From the NCBI GenBank assembly GCA_013398955.1, contig VWPU01003050.1, forward strand, positions 62,001-126,000: a stretch of DNA of 64,000 nt, in the 5' to 3' direction. The notes beneath the pieces were generated by a model, which was given only the letters and a program-made list of their open reading frames with translations, did no database searches and was not told the origin of the DNA. How positions within the stretch are numbered: position 1 is the stretch's first letter; every line of letters begins with the position of its first letter. The DNA is from Callaeas wilsoni. Lineage: Eukaryota; Chordata; Aves; Passeriformes; Callaeidae. The translations under genes and the position numbers were made by a program. Shown piece by piece: positions 50,842 through 64,000 of the stretch.

Positions 50842-53800
50842 GTGAGTGTGACTAACATGAAAAGATTACTTATATTTAGTATTCTAAGCAAGATGTGGGC
50901 TTCTAGTTTAACATGTGTGTTGGTAATTGATATCACATATTTATATCTGAACATGATTTTATTTGGGCTACTGTAGGTTGTTGAAATGTTACCCTTCGAT
51001 AGTGAAATCAGCAAGACAAGTTTTATATTTCAGGTGCTTAAGTAAAAGTGTTTTACAGGTGTGTGTATTGTGAATTTTTCTGTTTCAAAATTCACAGCCT
51101 TGGACAAAGCTGCTTTTTAACTTCAAACATTGGCTTGAATGCTCTTATAATTGTTCAAGATACCTTTGGAAAGATACAAGCTTTCCCATGTTATAATGAT
51201 AAACACTGTTGTTTCTTCTTCCTCCCTCCCTGTCCTTTTCAATCCTTATCATCTGTGTAGCAAAATGGAAGGAGTCTCTTTGGGCTGCACTCTTCTTGAA
51301 GGCTTCGTGACAGAATGTAACAAAGGAGGCAGGACAGCCAGGACAGTTTTTTCTTGTCTCCTGTATCTGCTGGAAGCAGACTAACTGCAGTCTATGTTAC
51401 TTAAACCTGAAAGAGATCTGCTATTGAGATGGAAGTCAAACAGCGTTTTGCTGTAGGAACAAGAGAAGTTGAGAATCAGCCCAGTAATTAGTAGGTGAGA
51501 ATCCTGTAGGTAGTTCTTGACACATAAGACTTGAGTGTACGCTTTATATAAGCATTTATTGTGATATTAGTAGCAATGCTGACTTTTTGGAGCAAGTGTT
51601 ATATGTGCTTATTTTCCCATAGATGATTTATTTTGCCCTAAAATTGCATGAATTGGTACTAAAGGCTCTTTCAAGGGCTTTAGTGATATGTTCATCACTG
51701 ATAACGATATTGTTGGCATGGACCACTTGTTGGTACCAGCAGACTTAGTAAATGTACTTACGTAAATTCCTGATTCTAGATTAATTTGGACTGAGATTAG
51801 TTATGTTCTTGATATGATAGAGTCTGTCAGGGAAAGAAGACTTACCTTGTCAGCCTTTGTAGAAAAATACGATGGGGTTGTCTTTGTTAAAATGTTGATT
51901 TTGATGTCTCCTAGTACCCTGGTAGGATAAATTAAGTTTATCTGATAAAGAATTCTTGATACTTGCAAAATGCTGTGTTTTTCTTGCAGCAAACCTCTCA
52001 GTATACTTTTTTCTCTTTCATGTACTAGGAAATTAGCAAACTCAGTAAGTTTTAACCAAGGTGGTTCTCAAGAAAATAGCTGCTACAGCTGGCTACATTA
52101 CAACTGTTCAGTGCCTTTGTGTGAGAGAAACAAACCTTCTTCAGTCCTCTAGAATGCAGGTGTTCACTGTCTGTTCATTAATGAAAGAAGTAACTAGCTC
52201 TTTGACCTCCTACAGTAGGGTTTCAAGATGTGAAATTGAAGTTTGCAACTTTTGACCTGAGAGATGCAGAAAATGAGAGAAATAAAGTGTAACAAGGAAG
52301 TCTCCTGTAGTTTGTTGATGGTAAGGGCAATATCAGAAGAGTAAGTCTCTTAGTTGGGAGGGAACATTATCATGCAATAAAGCTATGAAAACTGAAATAT
52401 TTACTGATTTCTTGTAGTAAAGACACAAATACTGCAGTAAGCTGCAGTGAGATGATTTTTATGTGTAGGACTAGTAAGAATTCACCTGGAATATTCTGCT
52501 CATTGCTGATTATTGACTTTATGAAGAACATTGGCCAAATGAAGAGAAGACTGGAAAGAGGAGAGAGGAAAAAAAGAAAAAGGGGAAAAATAAAAAAGGC
52601 CACTAATTCAAAGACTTCCTTGAAAAGATAAAAGAATTCCTGTGGTTCAATTTGCAGAAGAAACAGGTAGTTAGGAAAGATCTAGCCATGTATGATGAAT
52701 GGCCAAAAAGTGGAAGTTTAGTGTACAATATTAGAACAGAAAGTCATCTAATGATAATTCTGTACAATAGTAGTCTAATCACCTGTGAGTTAGGAGCTTC
52801 TTGATCTGGAAGTGATCTGTCTGCTTTCTGTATGGAGTAATAATCCCTCTGTGGATTTCTTTTATGGAACTTCTCCGGTCTTTGTTACAACTTGCATCTC
52901 TATGATCTTGTCCCATAGCAAGAGGTTCTCCAAATACTGTGAGAGGAGCTGCCACTTTTTTGGTGATCTGTTTTTTTGGTTATTTTGTGTATGTGTGTTT
53001 TAGTTGGTATGTTTTGTCTTGGATTTTTTTGTTAGCTGTTGTAGGATGTTTATTTGTTTGGTTTTTAAATCTAACTACTTTTTCATCCCTAATTTTAACT
53101 TGGGAGGTTGTTCAGTTTCTTCGGAGGCTTTTCAGGCTGAAAAATTCTGACTTAATGCACTATTGTGTCCAGCCAATTTCCCACCACTTAAAAAGCCTAG
53201 TGGTAAGCAACATTGTGCACTGCTGCTTTACCAGTGCTCTCTGATCCTAGATGTGGATCCTTTGCCCTTGTTCAAAGCCTGATCTCCTATTACCTGATGA
53301 GGCTGGGAGAATCAATGAGGTGAGGTAAATGCAAAAGAGAGGAATTCAGTATGGATGCTAAGAATAAAAATAACTCTCATGGTATGCATAGCAAAGCGTG
53401 AGATTAGAGTGCGTGTAGAAACTAGAGTGTTATTGTAGATATTTGAGATCCTTTAGTATGTATTTGCAGTTAGGAGTTCTTCTAATGAGATTACTTAATT
53501 CAGAAGTGATTGTCTTTGGTGAAAGTGAGTTGGGTAAGAGGAAATACTTTTTTTCTCAAAACTTCCTAATGCAAGGTTGTGCAGGAACTTTTGTTCTTAG
53601 TGCCTTTATGACTTCACTTGGGAGTGTTTATCACCTCGAGCGTTGCTATCCTTGTATTTATATTCTACTGTATGATTCTTGGCAATAAATTGTCAACTTA
53701 TAATCTTGATAATTTCACAGGATGATCTTATGGTAGAAACATTCTTTTCAGTTCAGTGTCCTTAAGTCTTTATTTTTTTAGAGACATAGATCTAGATTTT

Positions 53801-56800
53801 TACAGTTTGGTGTATTCGGGGCTGTTTGAAAATAGCCTGTATATAGATGTGTGATGATAAAGGTCTAAGTCACTACAGTTCTTCTGAGTCACTAGTTCAG
53901 AATTTATTTTTATTAGTTTATGATTTTTAGAGCCTTTATGATGCTGAATTTGAATACTTTAAGATCCACACAACACAAGCAATGCATGCTATTTTACCTG
54001 TAAAGACAGCTTTTCCATCCCAATATAAAAACCAGATGACATCGAAGGTGGTGACTCAGGCATAGTTGGATACCTGTTTCAAGTCAAGCACTCTCCGTGG
54101 CCTTGTACTTGAGAATCTGTGTGCAGTTTTGGTAAAAAGCCTTTCAGGTTCTACAACTCTCTATATCAAAATCTCTTTCTTAGCCAGACATTTTGTGAGA
54201 TTCCTTTGTTCTTGAAAAGGGTTTGGATGTTTACTAGACAGGCATATAAGCAATTGAAAGGATATTACTTACTTTATGGTTTTGTAAGATAGCCCTCTTG
54301 GATATTTCATCGCAATCTCTTGGGTAGAAGCACATCCCAAATAGCACAAGATGCTGATCTTTATACATAAAAAGCAAATTAATCGAAGCACAGTTTAGTT
54401 AAAATTAAGTAGATGCTTAATTGAGATGGTGCCGTTATAAAATGATGGCAAACTGTCTCTGGAAAAAGACCACAGTGTCAAGTGAAATGGGTCTTACATG
54501 GATTTACTGTGGTTATGATATCTCAGAGGGCCAGGATTATTGTCAGATAATGAACTGTCCTTCTGAAGATCCGGTATAAGGATTTTTGGTACTGCACAGG
54601 TGACTTGTAAAAGGTATAACACATATTATCATTTGCCAGGAGGGAAAAAGTTAACAATATTTAAAGTTATATCTCTGAAAAAAGTTTACTCTTTTTGTGA
54701 TTTTCATACTCCTGTTTCAAGTATGCATTGATGATAAAATGGGTCATAACGGGAAAGGCAGCAAAAATCTGTTGAAATAGATTTCTATTAGCAGGACTCG
54801 TGCACTAGAAATAACAGTGGAAAGCTGAAAAACAGGGCAGAAATTCAATAAGTAGGATGGTGCTTTTTGTACAGTAAGCATCCAGCATCTTCCACAAGGT
54901 TATATTTAGCTGCATGACTTAAATGTCACCCTAGTTTTAAAAAGGACATTCTGTTCTTTGTGTTTAATTGCAGGGGAGGGTAGGAACTTTTTGATAGCTT
55001 AATCTGTTTTCGTAGATTTTGCTGCTACCTGAAAGCTTTATGTGGAGACACAGCTCTAGTGTCATCATTATCATTCAGATAGTCTGTGTTGCTAAAAATG
55101 CATGCTTGAAATCACATTCTAATATGTTCTGAATGCAGTAATGTAGTGCTAGTATTTCATGTCATTATCTAGAGCCTCCATGTTCTTTGTACTGTTCTTC
55201 AGTGAGCCACTTGTCTACACTAAGATTTTTGATAACATTCACAGGTCAAGATACATACTTCCATGGTAGAATGTCCTGAGTCAGGGTCATTTGGGACAAA
55301 GGAAGACAAGTATGTTTTTGAGTTTACTCTGCATGTACTAATTAATAAATTAATGCTTAATTGTTTCTAATTTTTTTTTTTTAAATCCCTACTCTTGTAT
55401 GCCACAGGCCCTGTGACAAACTGAGGAAGGTCAGAGAGGCTACAAAAACAGGGAACATAATTCTTGTGGGAGATAAAGCCTTGCTGAAGTGCCAGGGTGT
55501 TACCAATACCATGCCAATGTACTAAGTATAGGAAACTTTGTTATAGGGGTTATATAGGGAAATAGGGGTTATAAGTAGCATCAAAATGTTTGATGGTTTG
55601 TGTTGGTTGTGGGAGGTTTTTTGTTTGTTTGTTAAAGAGGATTATGTCTGTAACTGAAATTTTCATGCACCTAACATATAATGATATATAATCCATCTTT
55701 TTTAGTACCTTGTTAGAAATAACACAACAATTGTATTCTAGAGTGAATTGAAGGAAGTCAGAGGCAGGGCAAATCGTAAAAGTTACTGTCTTACTTGTTC
55801 TGAGTTAGTGATAATTTGTAATGAAATCTGAAATTTGCAGGGATCTAAGGCCTGTCTAGTGCTGCCTCATGTCATGTTATCTGCTGTGCATGCTAGACCC
55901 ACCACAGTGAAAAGGTTACTGAACTCTCCCTTCAGCATGTCATCTTTGGGGGTGATGTTAGTTTTGAATCGTCTGTCCAGTCAAAATTGTACATTTTCTT
56001 TCTTAATAGCTTTGGTGCTCACTTGCTTCATTGAAAAAGGTACATGAGAGAGCTGAGAAAGCTTCTATCTTCAGAAACACATAGGCAAAACTTTTTAAAG
56101 ACATATGAAAGCATTACTGTTTCATTTCTTTGTATTAGGTATGCATGGGGAAAAGGATGACAGCTTATTTCCTGGCTTTCAGCAAAGATATAACAAGTTT
56201 AATGACAACGTTATTTTCTGTTCCTGCTACATAGTATCATTGTTTCTGTTAGCTGGAGTATTTTATGAATTCTGAGAAGTAACGCTAAGTAGTACTTGTC
56301 AAAACAAGCATCGCAATGCGGTCTTTATCTTTTATACATTAGTTTTTAGTAAGTAATTATTCTGGATGATGGCTGCAGAGCTTTCGTAACTTACATGAAA
56401 GTGTGTGGTTTGACACAGTACCAGGCATCTCCTTATAGTTTTAGGAAAAAATTCAATATTCCAGACTGTAAGCTGGCTATGCATCTGGCTGCACAAAGAA
56501 GAAGTGTTTTCTGAGGGATATAGTCTGTTGTAAAGAAAAAGACTGTTTTGTTCATTAAGCCTTGTGAAGCCCAGAACATAAGTGTAGCCTTAATTGTGTT
56601 TCTGTTGCTACATGATTGTGTTGCTCATAGTAAAATTTTCTATCCATGCATATGCCTAGTGCTAATGGAAGCGTGCTTAATGGAGAAAGATGAGAACTTA
56701 TTCATGTCCACATACATTAAAAGCTAATAGTCAAATGATGTTTTATTTTTTATCTCTTTTTATCTCTATCTTTCTCTTTTTATCTGAATACCGTTTGGTA

Positions 56801-57591
56801 ATAGATATATTGCTTTCTAGTGGTAACTTAAAATAATTGGTTTTAAGGTAGGGAGGAAATGATACATAAATATTTTTCTTGCTCATCTTTAACAAAATAA
56901 ATTTAATTTGCTGCCTCAAGAGGGTGCTGTCTGCTAGCAGCTTGAATTGCAAAAGTGAAGTAATTCTGGTACTCTAGTCTGATTGAGCTTTTATGTTCAT
57001 AATCCAGGTTGCTTTAATAAACACCTGTTGTTGTTTGTATTAGTTTGTACATGGATTCACAAAATGTTGGGAAAAAGGCTTAAAGTTATGTAATTATTTT
57101 GTGTTGTTACAGTCATTCTCATGTTCCTAGTTCTTGTTTACTACTTTTCACTCACAGATTTTGGATCATGAAAGAGGCAAACATTGGTCTATTTTGCAGG
57201 CTGGAGATGTGAAAGAAATGTCTCTCCAGAGGTTAGTCAGGCTTGTGACAGAGAAGCTAAGACTTTTGTATTGCAACTTCACATTAGGCTGTTCTAAACT
57301 TGATAATGAGATATTTAACGCTTGAGTAGAACCACCACTGTAGAGAAAAATATGCATACACCTAAAGGAGAATACTGCCAGCACAATAACAGTTTGGTTC
57401 CCTGCTTGAGTACTTCTGGAGTATTCACTGCTATAACTAGTTATTTTTTCTACTATTCCAAATTTGCTTTAATAAAATACAAATTTTTTTCTCTTTTTGC
57501 CCCATAATCTGTTTACGTTTTTGCCACTGATATTTCACATGTATTAAAAGGCACACTAATTCCCTACAGCATGGGTTTTTTCCTTTTGAAG
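50842..57591 (+). other. CEP128: CEP128 intron, 6.75 kb
   Basis: A long AT-rich intron with no recognised CR1, LTR, RNA gene or extra exon. Open frames here (up to 101 codons at 52939-53244) are hydrophobic or random and unrecognised. Confidence 0.75.
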
Positions 57592-57708
57592 GTATCAGAA
57601 CGGGTAGAGAGAAGACTTCAGGAGATAGAAGAAGAAATGCGTGCTGAAAGACAGCTCGTAGAAAGGCGCCAGGACCAGCTGGGACACGTGTCTCTTCAAT
57701 TACAGGAG
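57592..57708 (+). CDS. CEP128: CEP128 coding exon 7 (last exon seen here)
   Basis: A 117-nt phase-0 exon coding for 39 residues (VSERVERRLQEIEEEMRAER then QLVERRQDQLGHVSLQLQE). It matches human VSDRVERRLQELEREMRTER followed by ELVERRQDQLGLMSLQLQE. Its strongly charged heptads mark the main coiled coil. The acceptor TTGAAG has A at -3 and the donor is GAG|GTATGC. With the earlier exons it gives about 254 residues, against roughly 1,094 in human CEP128, so most of the gene lies beyond 64000. Confidence 0.94.
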
Positions 57709-60700
57709 GTATGCAAACGAAAGCTTCCGGCATATTTAGGATTTAGTTAAAAATGTGTTGCATTTGTGGAGCCTGGAGCTGTCAAACTGGCAAAAGTGCT
57801 CATATCTTTGGCACATTTTTTAACTCTCTGTCCAGCTCATATTGTTTTGATGACCAGATGATACCAAGCAGAGTCTAAGTTCTTCATTATATTGTCTTGA
57901 CTATGTTTAGACCTTTTTCATAACTGCCACAAATCTTCTAAGAACCTACCTCCTATGCCCTTCCTGAAAACCCAAGCAAACAAAAGCAAGGGTTTTTTCA
58001 ATTAAAACATTTTATTTTCTAAAAAGTAAACTTTACTTGCTCATGGAAATGAACGCTTTAATTTATTTCAACAAGCAATCAAAAGCACTGTAGTGGCCAG
58101 ACAACTTTTCATTGCTTTTCAGTTTTATTCAACAATACCTGATGAAATATAAATTATTGTTTACGAGACAAATAGAAATGTTTAGAATATAAATTAAAAT
58201 TTGAGACAGCTATTAGCTTTTTTTCTGCTTGTTTTAGAAAATGTGTGAAAAATACTTATTTCTTTCTGATTTTACTCCTGTTTGGAAAATCTGTGTCTTA
58301 ACATAGTGTGACTTTTTATTTCACTCCCCTTAAGATATGATTTGCAATGTTATCTCTATCTGTGCAATAGGATACTATAATTGAGAAGAAAGATGCAATT
58401 CCTTGGTTTTCACTTGCAGTATTTGCAACATAGCTTTTTGGAAGGTGTTATACTGTGCAGTGATACTGAGGAACTTCAAGTTAGGGTGATGCTATGTATT
58501 TCATGTAAAGCTAGAGACTGTTATATTTTAGAAGATGAGATGCTTTTTTTGATGTAGATAAAAAGTAACATTTATCAAAAGGCTTGTAATCCTTCTGCCA
58601 GTATTTCAGAAAGACTTACTGTTTCATTTTCCCCCCAGTTGGTGCCCTAGTGGGTAAAAAGAACTGGAGTGCTGAATTTCAGTTTTCATTGCTCTTTATA
58701 TGCCTACATCCACTTCTAGATTCTTCAGTTGTGCCTTCAGGCTGGGAAAGGGATGCCTAATGCAATGAATTGGTGTGATTTGATAGTGTTATCTGCAGAA
58801 TGGACCAATCTTATTTTATCCTTTTGAAGGGATGATGGCTTATAATCTCTAAAGACACATTGACACTGCCATGATTTCCTTAGAAAGAAACCTTGAATTC
58901 AAGTGAATGAGTTCAAATGTAGTTCAAAGAATTTTCATATGATCTTTCATAGATGATATGAATGATCATAGTCTATGTGATCATGAGCCTTCAGGCTGGG
59001 TACCTTTATTCTTGGTAGCTCATCTTTTGAATTTCATGCAAAAATAATATGAAATACTAAATACATCCTAGACCTTCTATTCCCCTAAGATATCCAGCTG
59101 TGAATTAAGGTGGTTTAATCATTTCTTCTGTAAATTCTATTTTATTTTTGTAAGTTATTTTTCCTGAGGAGCCCCTTTCTAAAATATGGTTTAAGTTGCT
59201 TTATTTTAGATAGAATGTACTTGAATTGCCTTGTGTGCTTTTGCATAGCCTAGTGAGAATAAAGTAAACAAATATTTTGCTACAATTGTTATTTAGATGA
59301 AACATGTTTCTGCATAATTTTGAGCTTGTTACTTTGTTATTTTGTTTCTTGTCCTTTGTAATTTGAATTGTGAGCTAGATGGACTCTTAACTCTGACAGT
59401 GGCCCGAGTCTTGTGATAATCACTGCATGGACGTAATGTTCTATTGAAGTCTACTTCTGTTTTCATTTATTTCTCCAAGATGCTTCCCAAATAACATTGC
59501 TGGAAAGGAGGGTAGTGTTTGGACTGAGTTTTGAAATCCTGTCATTTAATATGGCCTGAATGATTTACAGACAAATACTATTTGAAGCATCTGTGGCTGT
59601 TTAATGATACAATTTTTTCATTTGTTTTCCTGTTACACATTTCAAACCCAACCAAATCAAATTTGACTTTTGCATGTCATCAGTAGTTGCTCTAATTAAG
59701 AAATCTTGTGACATTTATGAGGTTTAAATGCTATTATTTTTTCAGTAAAGTGCAGTGCCTGTAACTGACCACTACTTGTCAGTATTTTACCGTCTTAAGA
59801 GAATCATGTTCCTAAATTGCAATTATTAAATTATATATTTTCAGGATCTAACAGAACACGATGATACATTTATTTTGGCCTTTCTCTTGTCTGTCTTTTC
59901 TTTCAGGTTTTTGTATAATGTGCAAACTTCTTATTTGTATTGTAGTATTACTGTAATCATAGACTGATTATGAACCAAGAACGTATCTAGGTGTATACTT
60001 ATCATTAAGGAAGCCTGACGTATAAAATTTTGCATCTTTAAGTTTTAAATTTGCATTTTATTTTGGATCTTTAGCCTGTCTGTGCCGTTTGTAGTTGTAT
60101 AAAACCTATTTTCTGTACATTTTATATGTCTTTTACCTTAGCGTGCATTGGTGCATTTAAACAGCAATTACTGCAAATTAGAAAATAGCAATTAGCAAAC
60201 ATATTCATGCAAATCGTATATCTTAATTTTTTCTATATTCCTGATACAAGCATGTTTCTGATTAGAAAGAAGAACAAATATTCTCTTCTTACCAGGGGTA
60301 TTGGCATGTATACATGAATTGCTTTAACAATTGCATTTGTTGTGTAAATGAAAACTATTTTGAGATTCCTCAGTGCTTCTTTTTCTTTGAATATAAAGAC
60401 ACCATCACCTCTTACTGTTTGTTTTCATTTATACATCTGTTTTCTAAAGCAAGATGAAGTATCATTCTTAAAAATGGACTGTAGGCAACATTTCTGTGTG
60501 TTGGGTGTCTTGGATGGCTTTACAGAATTCTGTGCTTGGCTTCCTGGATTTTGGTGAAATGTGTCCATGTGTTCATGCTTGGCATGCTTTAGGTGACCAG
60601 AATCATCTTTATTGAACCTTTTGAATCCACTGACTGTGGTAAGGCAATGACTACAGTCTTAAGCTAGCAACTTGGGTAGGCCAGGAAGCATTTTTTGACT

Positions 60701-63700
60701 TTCTCTTTGTGCAACTGTATACTTGGATTCTGTTTGCCTCACACTGCAAATACAGCAAGAGGCTGCTGGGCAGAGAGTGGAGTAAACTGATGGTCAAAAA
60801 TGCTATTGAACATTAATTTTTGCATATTTTTATCACTGATCTTTTTCGACAAACATAAACTTGATCTGTGCTCTGAGCCATCTGGATCTTTTAGTGCATT
60901 GTTGATACTTGCTCTTTGGCTCTGTGCTATGCCACCTGTGTTCCATGGTTTCTGTTTTGATTCTAGTTTGAATCTGACTCTTGCTTGGAACATGAGCAAG
61001 TCTCATACATACCTGTCACTGAAATAGCTAGGTAGTCTGTTTTTAACTGCCTGGCTGGTGTGCTTAGGTAGCATACTTGGAGCCATGCTAGTCACTAATG
61101 TAGTTATTTAGGGAAAGTATTTTCATTCAGATTAGGATGTGGTACATTTTTGCCTTACTTTAAACTGTAGCATGAGGCTGTTCTGCTTGTTTGTTTGTGA
61201 TAGTATGAAAAACTCACTGATCAGTCTCATTTTGAAAGAGCAAGTTTCAGTTTGCTGTCTGTGCACAGCTTTCAAAATGTCTGGTTTTATTTTAGAAAAA
61301 ACCAACACAGCAAAACCCAACTGAGACCAAAGCCCAAACCCTTAGAAAAGTTAGTAGGCTGAAGTTGCTGTAAAATTTAGGATTTGCTCTTGAAAGATTG
61401 TCATAAGTTGGAAAGATTGAGAACTATTGTTCCAGAATCCTCCCCATAGTTTTCCTCATGTATAAGAAATTTGTTCTATGAAGCAGTAAGTTATGTTTTT
61501 GAAGTTTTGGGATTCGATAGATACTCTGTGTATGTGGATGAGGTATGCTCAGTTGGGGTATACCAGTTACATTTGTATTCTAATGCTGTCTTATGCTAGT
61601 GAATTCTTTATAAAGACCTGTAAGAATTGCTCTCCTTGGCCAAATCAGAAGTTCATCTAGCCTGACCACCCAGGCAGGCAGTGGAACATGTAGCTGGTCC
61701 TTCCCAAAGCCATGCTGTGAAGACCTTTTTACATGGAAGTTCTGTCTCCTTGTGGCCTCCTATATACCTGCCCCCTCATCAACCTCCTTGTCAGTCTCCT
61801 CTAGACCATACTGGACACTGATGCTTGCAGAGGAGGGTCTTGGTGGGAGAATCCTGTTGACTGTAGGCCTGTTCCCCTTCCTTGGTGCTTCAGCTTCTCT
61901 GGGCAGTGTCCGCCTGCTGTTCGGGAGCCATTAGGGAGGAGCTGGCTTTTCCTAGCTCCCATTTTTACATCAGACTCCCTCAACCCTTTCTTTGGGGACA
62001 ACAAATGAAATCAAAAAATCAGTTGGATCTTTGTGTGTTTGGTTTGTTTGGTTGTTTTTTTCTTTTACCCCTCCCAAGGGAAAGCTTATATAGATATCTT
62101 TAGTGGAGAAAAACCAAGTGTGGCACAAACCCACAAGTGAGAATTATTTAAAAAGAAGTACTGGAAGGAGGCAAAATACAGAATTAACTTTTACCTCTAC
62201 ATTTTCTGAATTGTCAGTAACAGCTGACATTTGTCTGGCTGTGGATGACCAGATGTTTCCATTTCCTTATGACATTTTGATTAACTGCTTACCTGGCACC
62301 TACTGGTACAATGCATGTTTCACAGTTGAAGCAGTGCACATGTAGTATGTTTAATTTACTGTTACATTACTCTTTTTTTTTTACAGTATTTTAACTCTGG
62401 ACTATCTATCTATATCTATGAGCTGTTTTTTTCCTTAAAATGAAATGGCTATGGGCTATTTTTACAATATGCAGAAAATAAAACTGAAGGTTATATTTGT
62501 AGTATCAATTATAGTAAAGGATGCATTTTTGTTTGAAATTATTCCTATTTAATAGCCTGAGTATCAGTCAGTGAAGTTGAAATGGCATATTTATTTCCAT
62601 GGTTTCTTCTGGGAATTAGGATGTGCTACTGATGCAGAGATATTTTTTGCTTTCAGCAGGAATAATCTTTGAAAATTTTTACTAGTATTCCAGAATCCAG
62701 CCCAGCTGTAATATTTTCTTTATGATTCTGACATCTCTAGCCAAATCTGCACATGAAAACATGTGTGTTTGGAACTATGTTAATTATTAATTTAGTGCCA
62801 AAAATAAAGTTGGCATAAAGTTGACTGTCTATAACAGAGCTTCTAATTTTTCTAGTAAAACTGATGGTCGATTGCATTTAATAGACATCATATATTCCAA
62901 GTAGGCTATTCTGAACCGATACTTCTGGTCATTAAAAATAAACAAAGAAAAATACCAAACCAAAACAAAAACTCAATCAACTTGAGTAATGCAAAAACAG
63001 CACTAGCTGAAGTGATGATCTTAGACTTTTGTTCACGTTGCTTTTTGGGACTTCTCCCAAGAGCCTTTTTGAGTAAAATGTGTGCAGTGTTGAGTTTTAT
63101 AGTTGACTGGAATGATAGATTTAAATCTCTACTGAATACTTAGGAAAATAGTGTAAATGTGTTAGAGTCTTCTATTATCTGATTAGGGATCAGTATGACT
63201 AAAAGTATAACTCTTTATGTGGCATAATGTTTTCAGTGGCATAGTAATGATTAATGCCTTCCACGGTCTCAGATTTTAATGTAAACTGTTCAGGCAGAAG
63301 AGTAATCCAAACTATACTGAAACCCTTATGTTTACTGAGGTGAGGTTATAAGAGTGAGGTAAGTATATAAAGCCATTTATTTTCTCCAGAAAGCTACTTT
63401 TAAAGTCAAAACTTCTAAAGCTGAATGCCTGGCTTCACTGAAGTTGATTAATATCTTGTATTCTGTTTTTCTACACTGAAATTGCTCTCCAGTGTGCAGT
63501 GAAGAGAAAATGTTCAAAAACTGAATGAAATGGCACAATTTATAGGGACAAATTTCAGGGATATTTGTTAAAGGAGATATTCCTTTAAAATGTAAAATGA
63601 AAATGTTGCTTGGGAAGGACAGACTGGGAAAAAGATGTTTCTTTCTGGAAAGGCTATGTGTTTTGGTTGTTGTTCTGTTGTTGTTTTAGCAAGTAATTAT

Positions 63701-64000
63701 GGAAGGAATAGATGTACTTATGCTTCAAGATATGGGATGAAAGCAAAAGATTTGTGCTAAGGTCCCTAATTAATTGATTTGCGACTAGTGTGAAAAATGC
63801 TCGGTCACGTTGCACAGATAAAAACTGTGATTTATTAATAGTTACAGAAATTCATGGCAAATTATCAGTATATGGCTACTGATCTCTCTCAGCTGATGTT
63901 TCTCAGTGATATTTAAAATGAGCCAATACTGTTGCTATGGCTTGAGATATCTAAACTTGGGCTGTTTATGTTGCAAATATTACATGTCATTAATATCTGT
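57709..64000 (+). other. CEP128: CEP128 intron continuing out of the window
   Basis: No exon matching the next CEP128 segment (human ALKKQEAKADEHEG) was found, so this intron is at least 6.3 kb. It is AT-rich. A moderately GC-rich patch at about 61630-61980 is unassigned. Confidence 0.7.

Noticed and set aside
1..64000. CRISPR arrays, bacterial operons, tRNA or rRNA genes
   Set aside because: No regularly spaced direct repeats, no ribosome-binding-site and operon structure, and no cloverleaf or rRNA core sequences were seen; the content is that of a vertebrate nuclear genome.

Overview
The window looks like AT-rich nuclear DNA from a bird. The evidence is decayed CR1 LINE copies in both orientations, avian-type endogenous-retrovirus LTRs, and two recognisable vertebrate genes with conserved intron-exon structure. 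A neoavian or passerine source is my inference from LTR style; nothing here fixes the species. There is no bacterial, plasmid or phage content, and most long open reading frames are chance.

Layout: Positions 1-27667 are the start of the first intron of the thyrotropin receptor gene TSHR, read on the minus strand. This stretch is mostly unremarkable AT-rich sequence with three CR1 fragments, two LTRs and a few GC-richer blocks of unknown origin. TSHR coding exon 1 (signal peptide plus N-terminal cysteine cluster) lies at 27668-27837, with its CpG-rich promoter at about 27838-28480. From 28481 to about 40100 is intergenic DNA carrying LTRs, a CR1 3' end and a GC-rich block that is probably retroviral. 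A second CpG island at about 40110-40730 is the likely promoter of CEP128 on the plus strand. Seven CEP128 coding exons follow between 43062 and 57708. They give the first 254 residues in one continuous frame through seven phase-compatible exons. The gene continues beyond 64000.

TSHR and CEP128 are therefore divergent neighbours, as in other vertebrates. TSHR is the G-protein-coupled receptor for thyroid-stimulating hormone. CEP128 is a coiled-coil protein of the mother-centriole subdistal appendages. The two products do not act in one pathway as far as I know; their link is conserved synteny.

I found no convincing undescribed biological system. The best second-look items are a retroviral solo LTR with a perfect 6-bp target-site duplication, an LTR just upstream of the CEP128 promoter, a set of weak splice sites in CEP128, and several unassigned GC-rich blocks.
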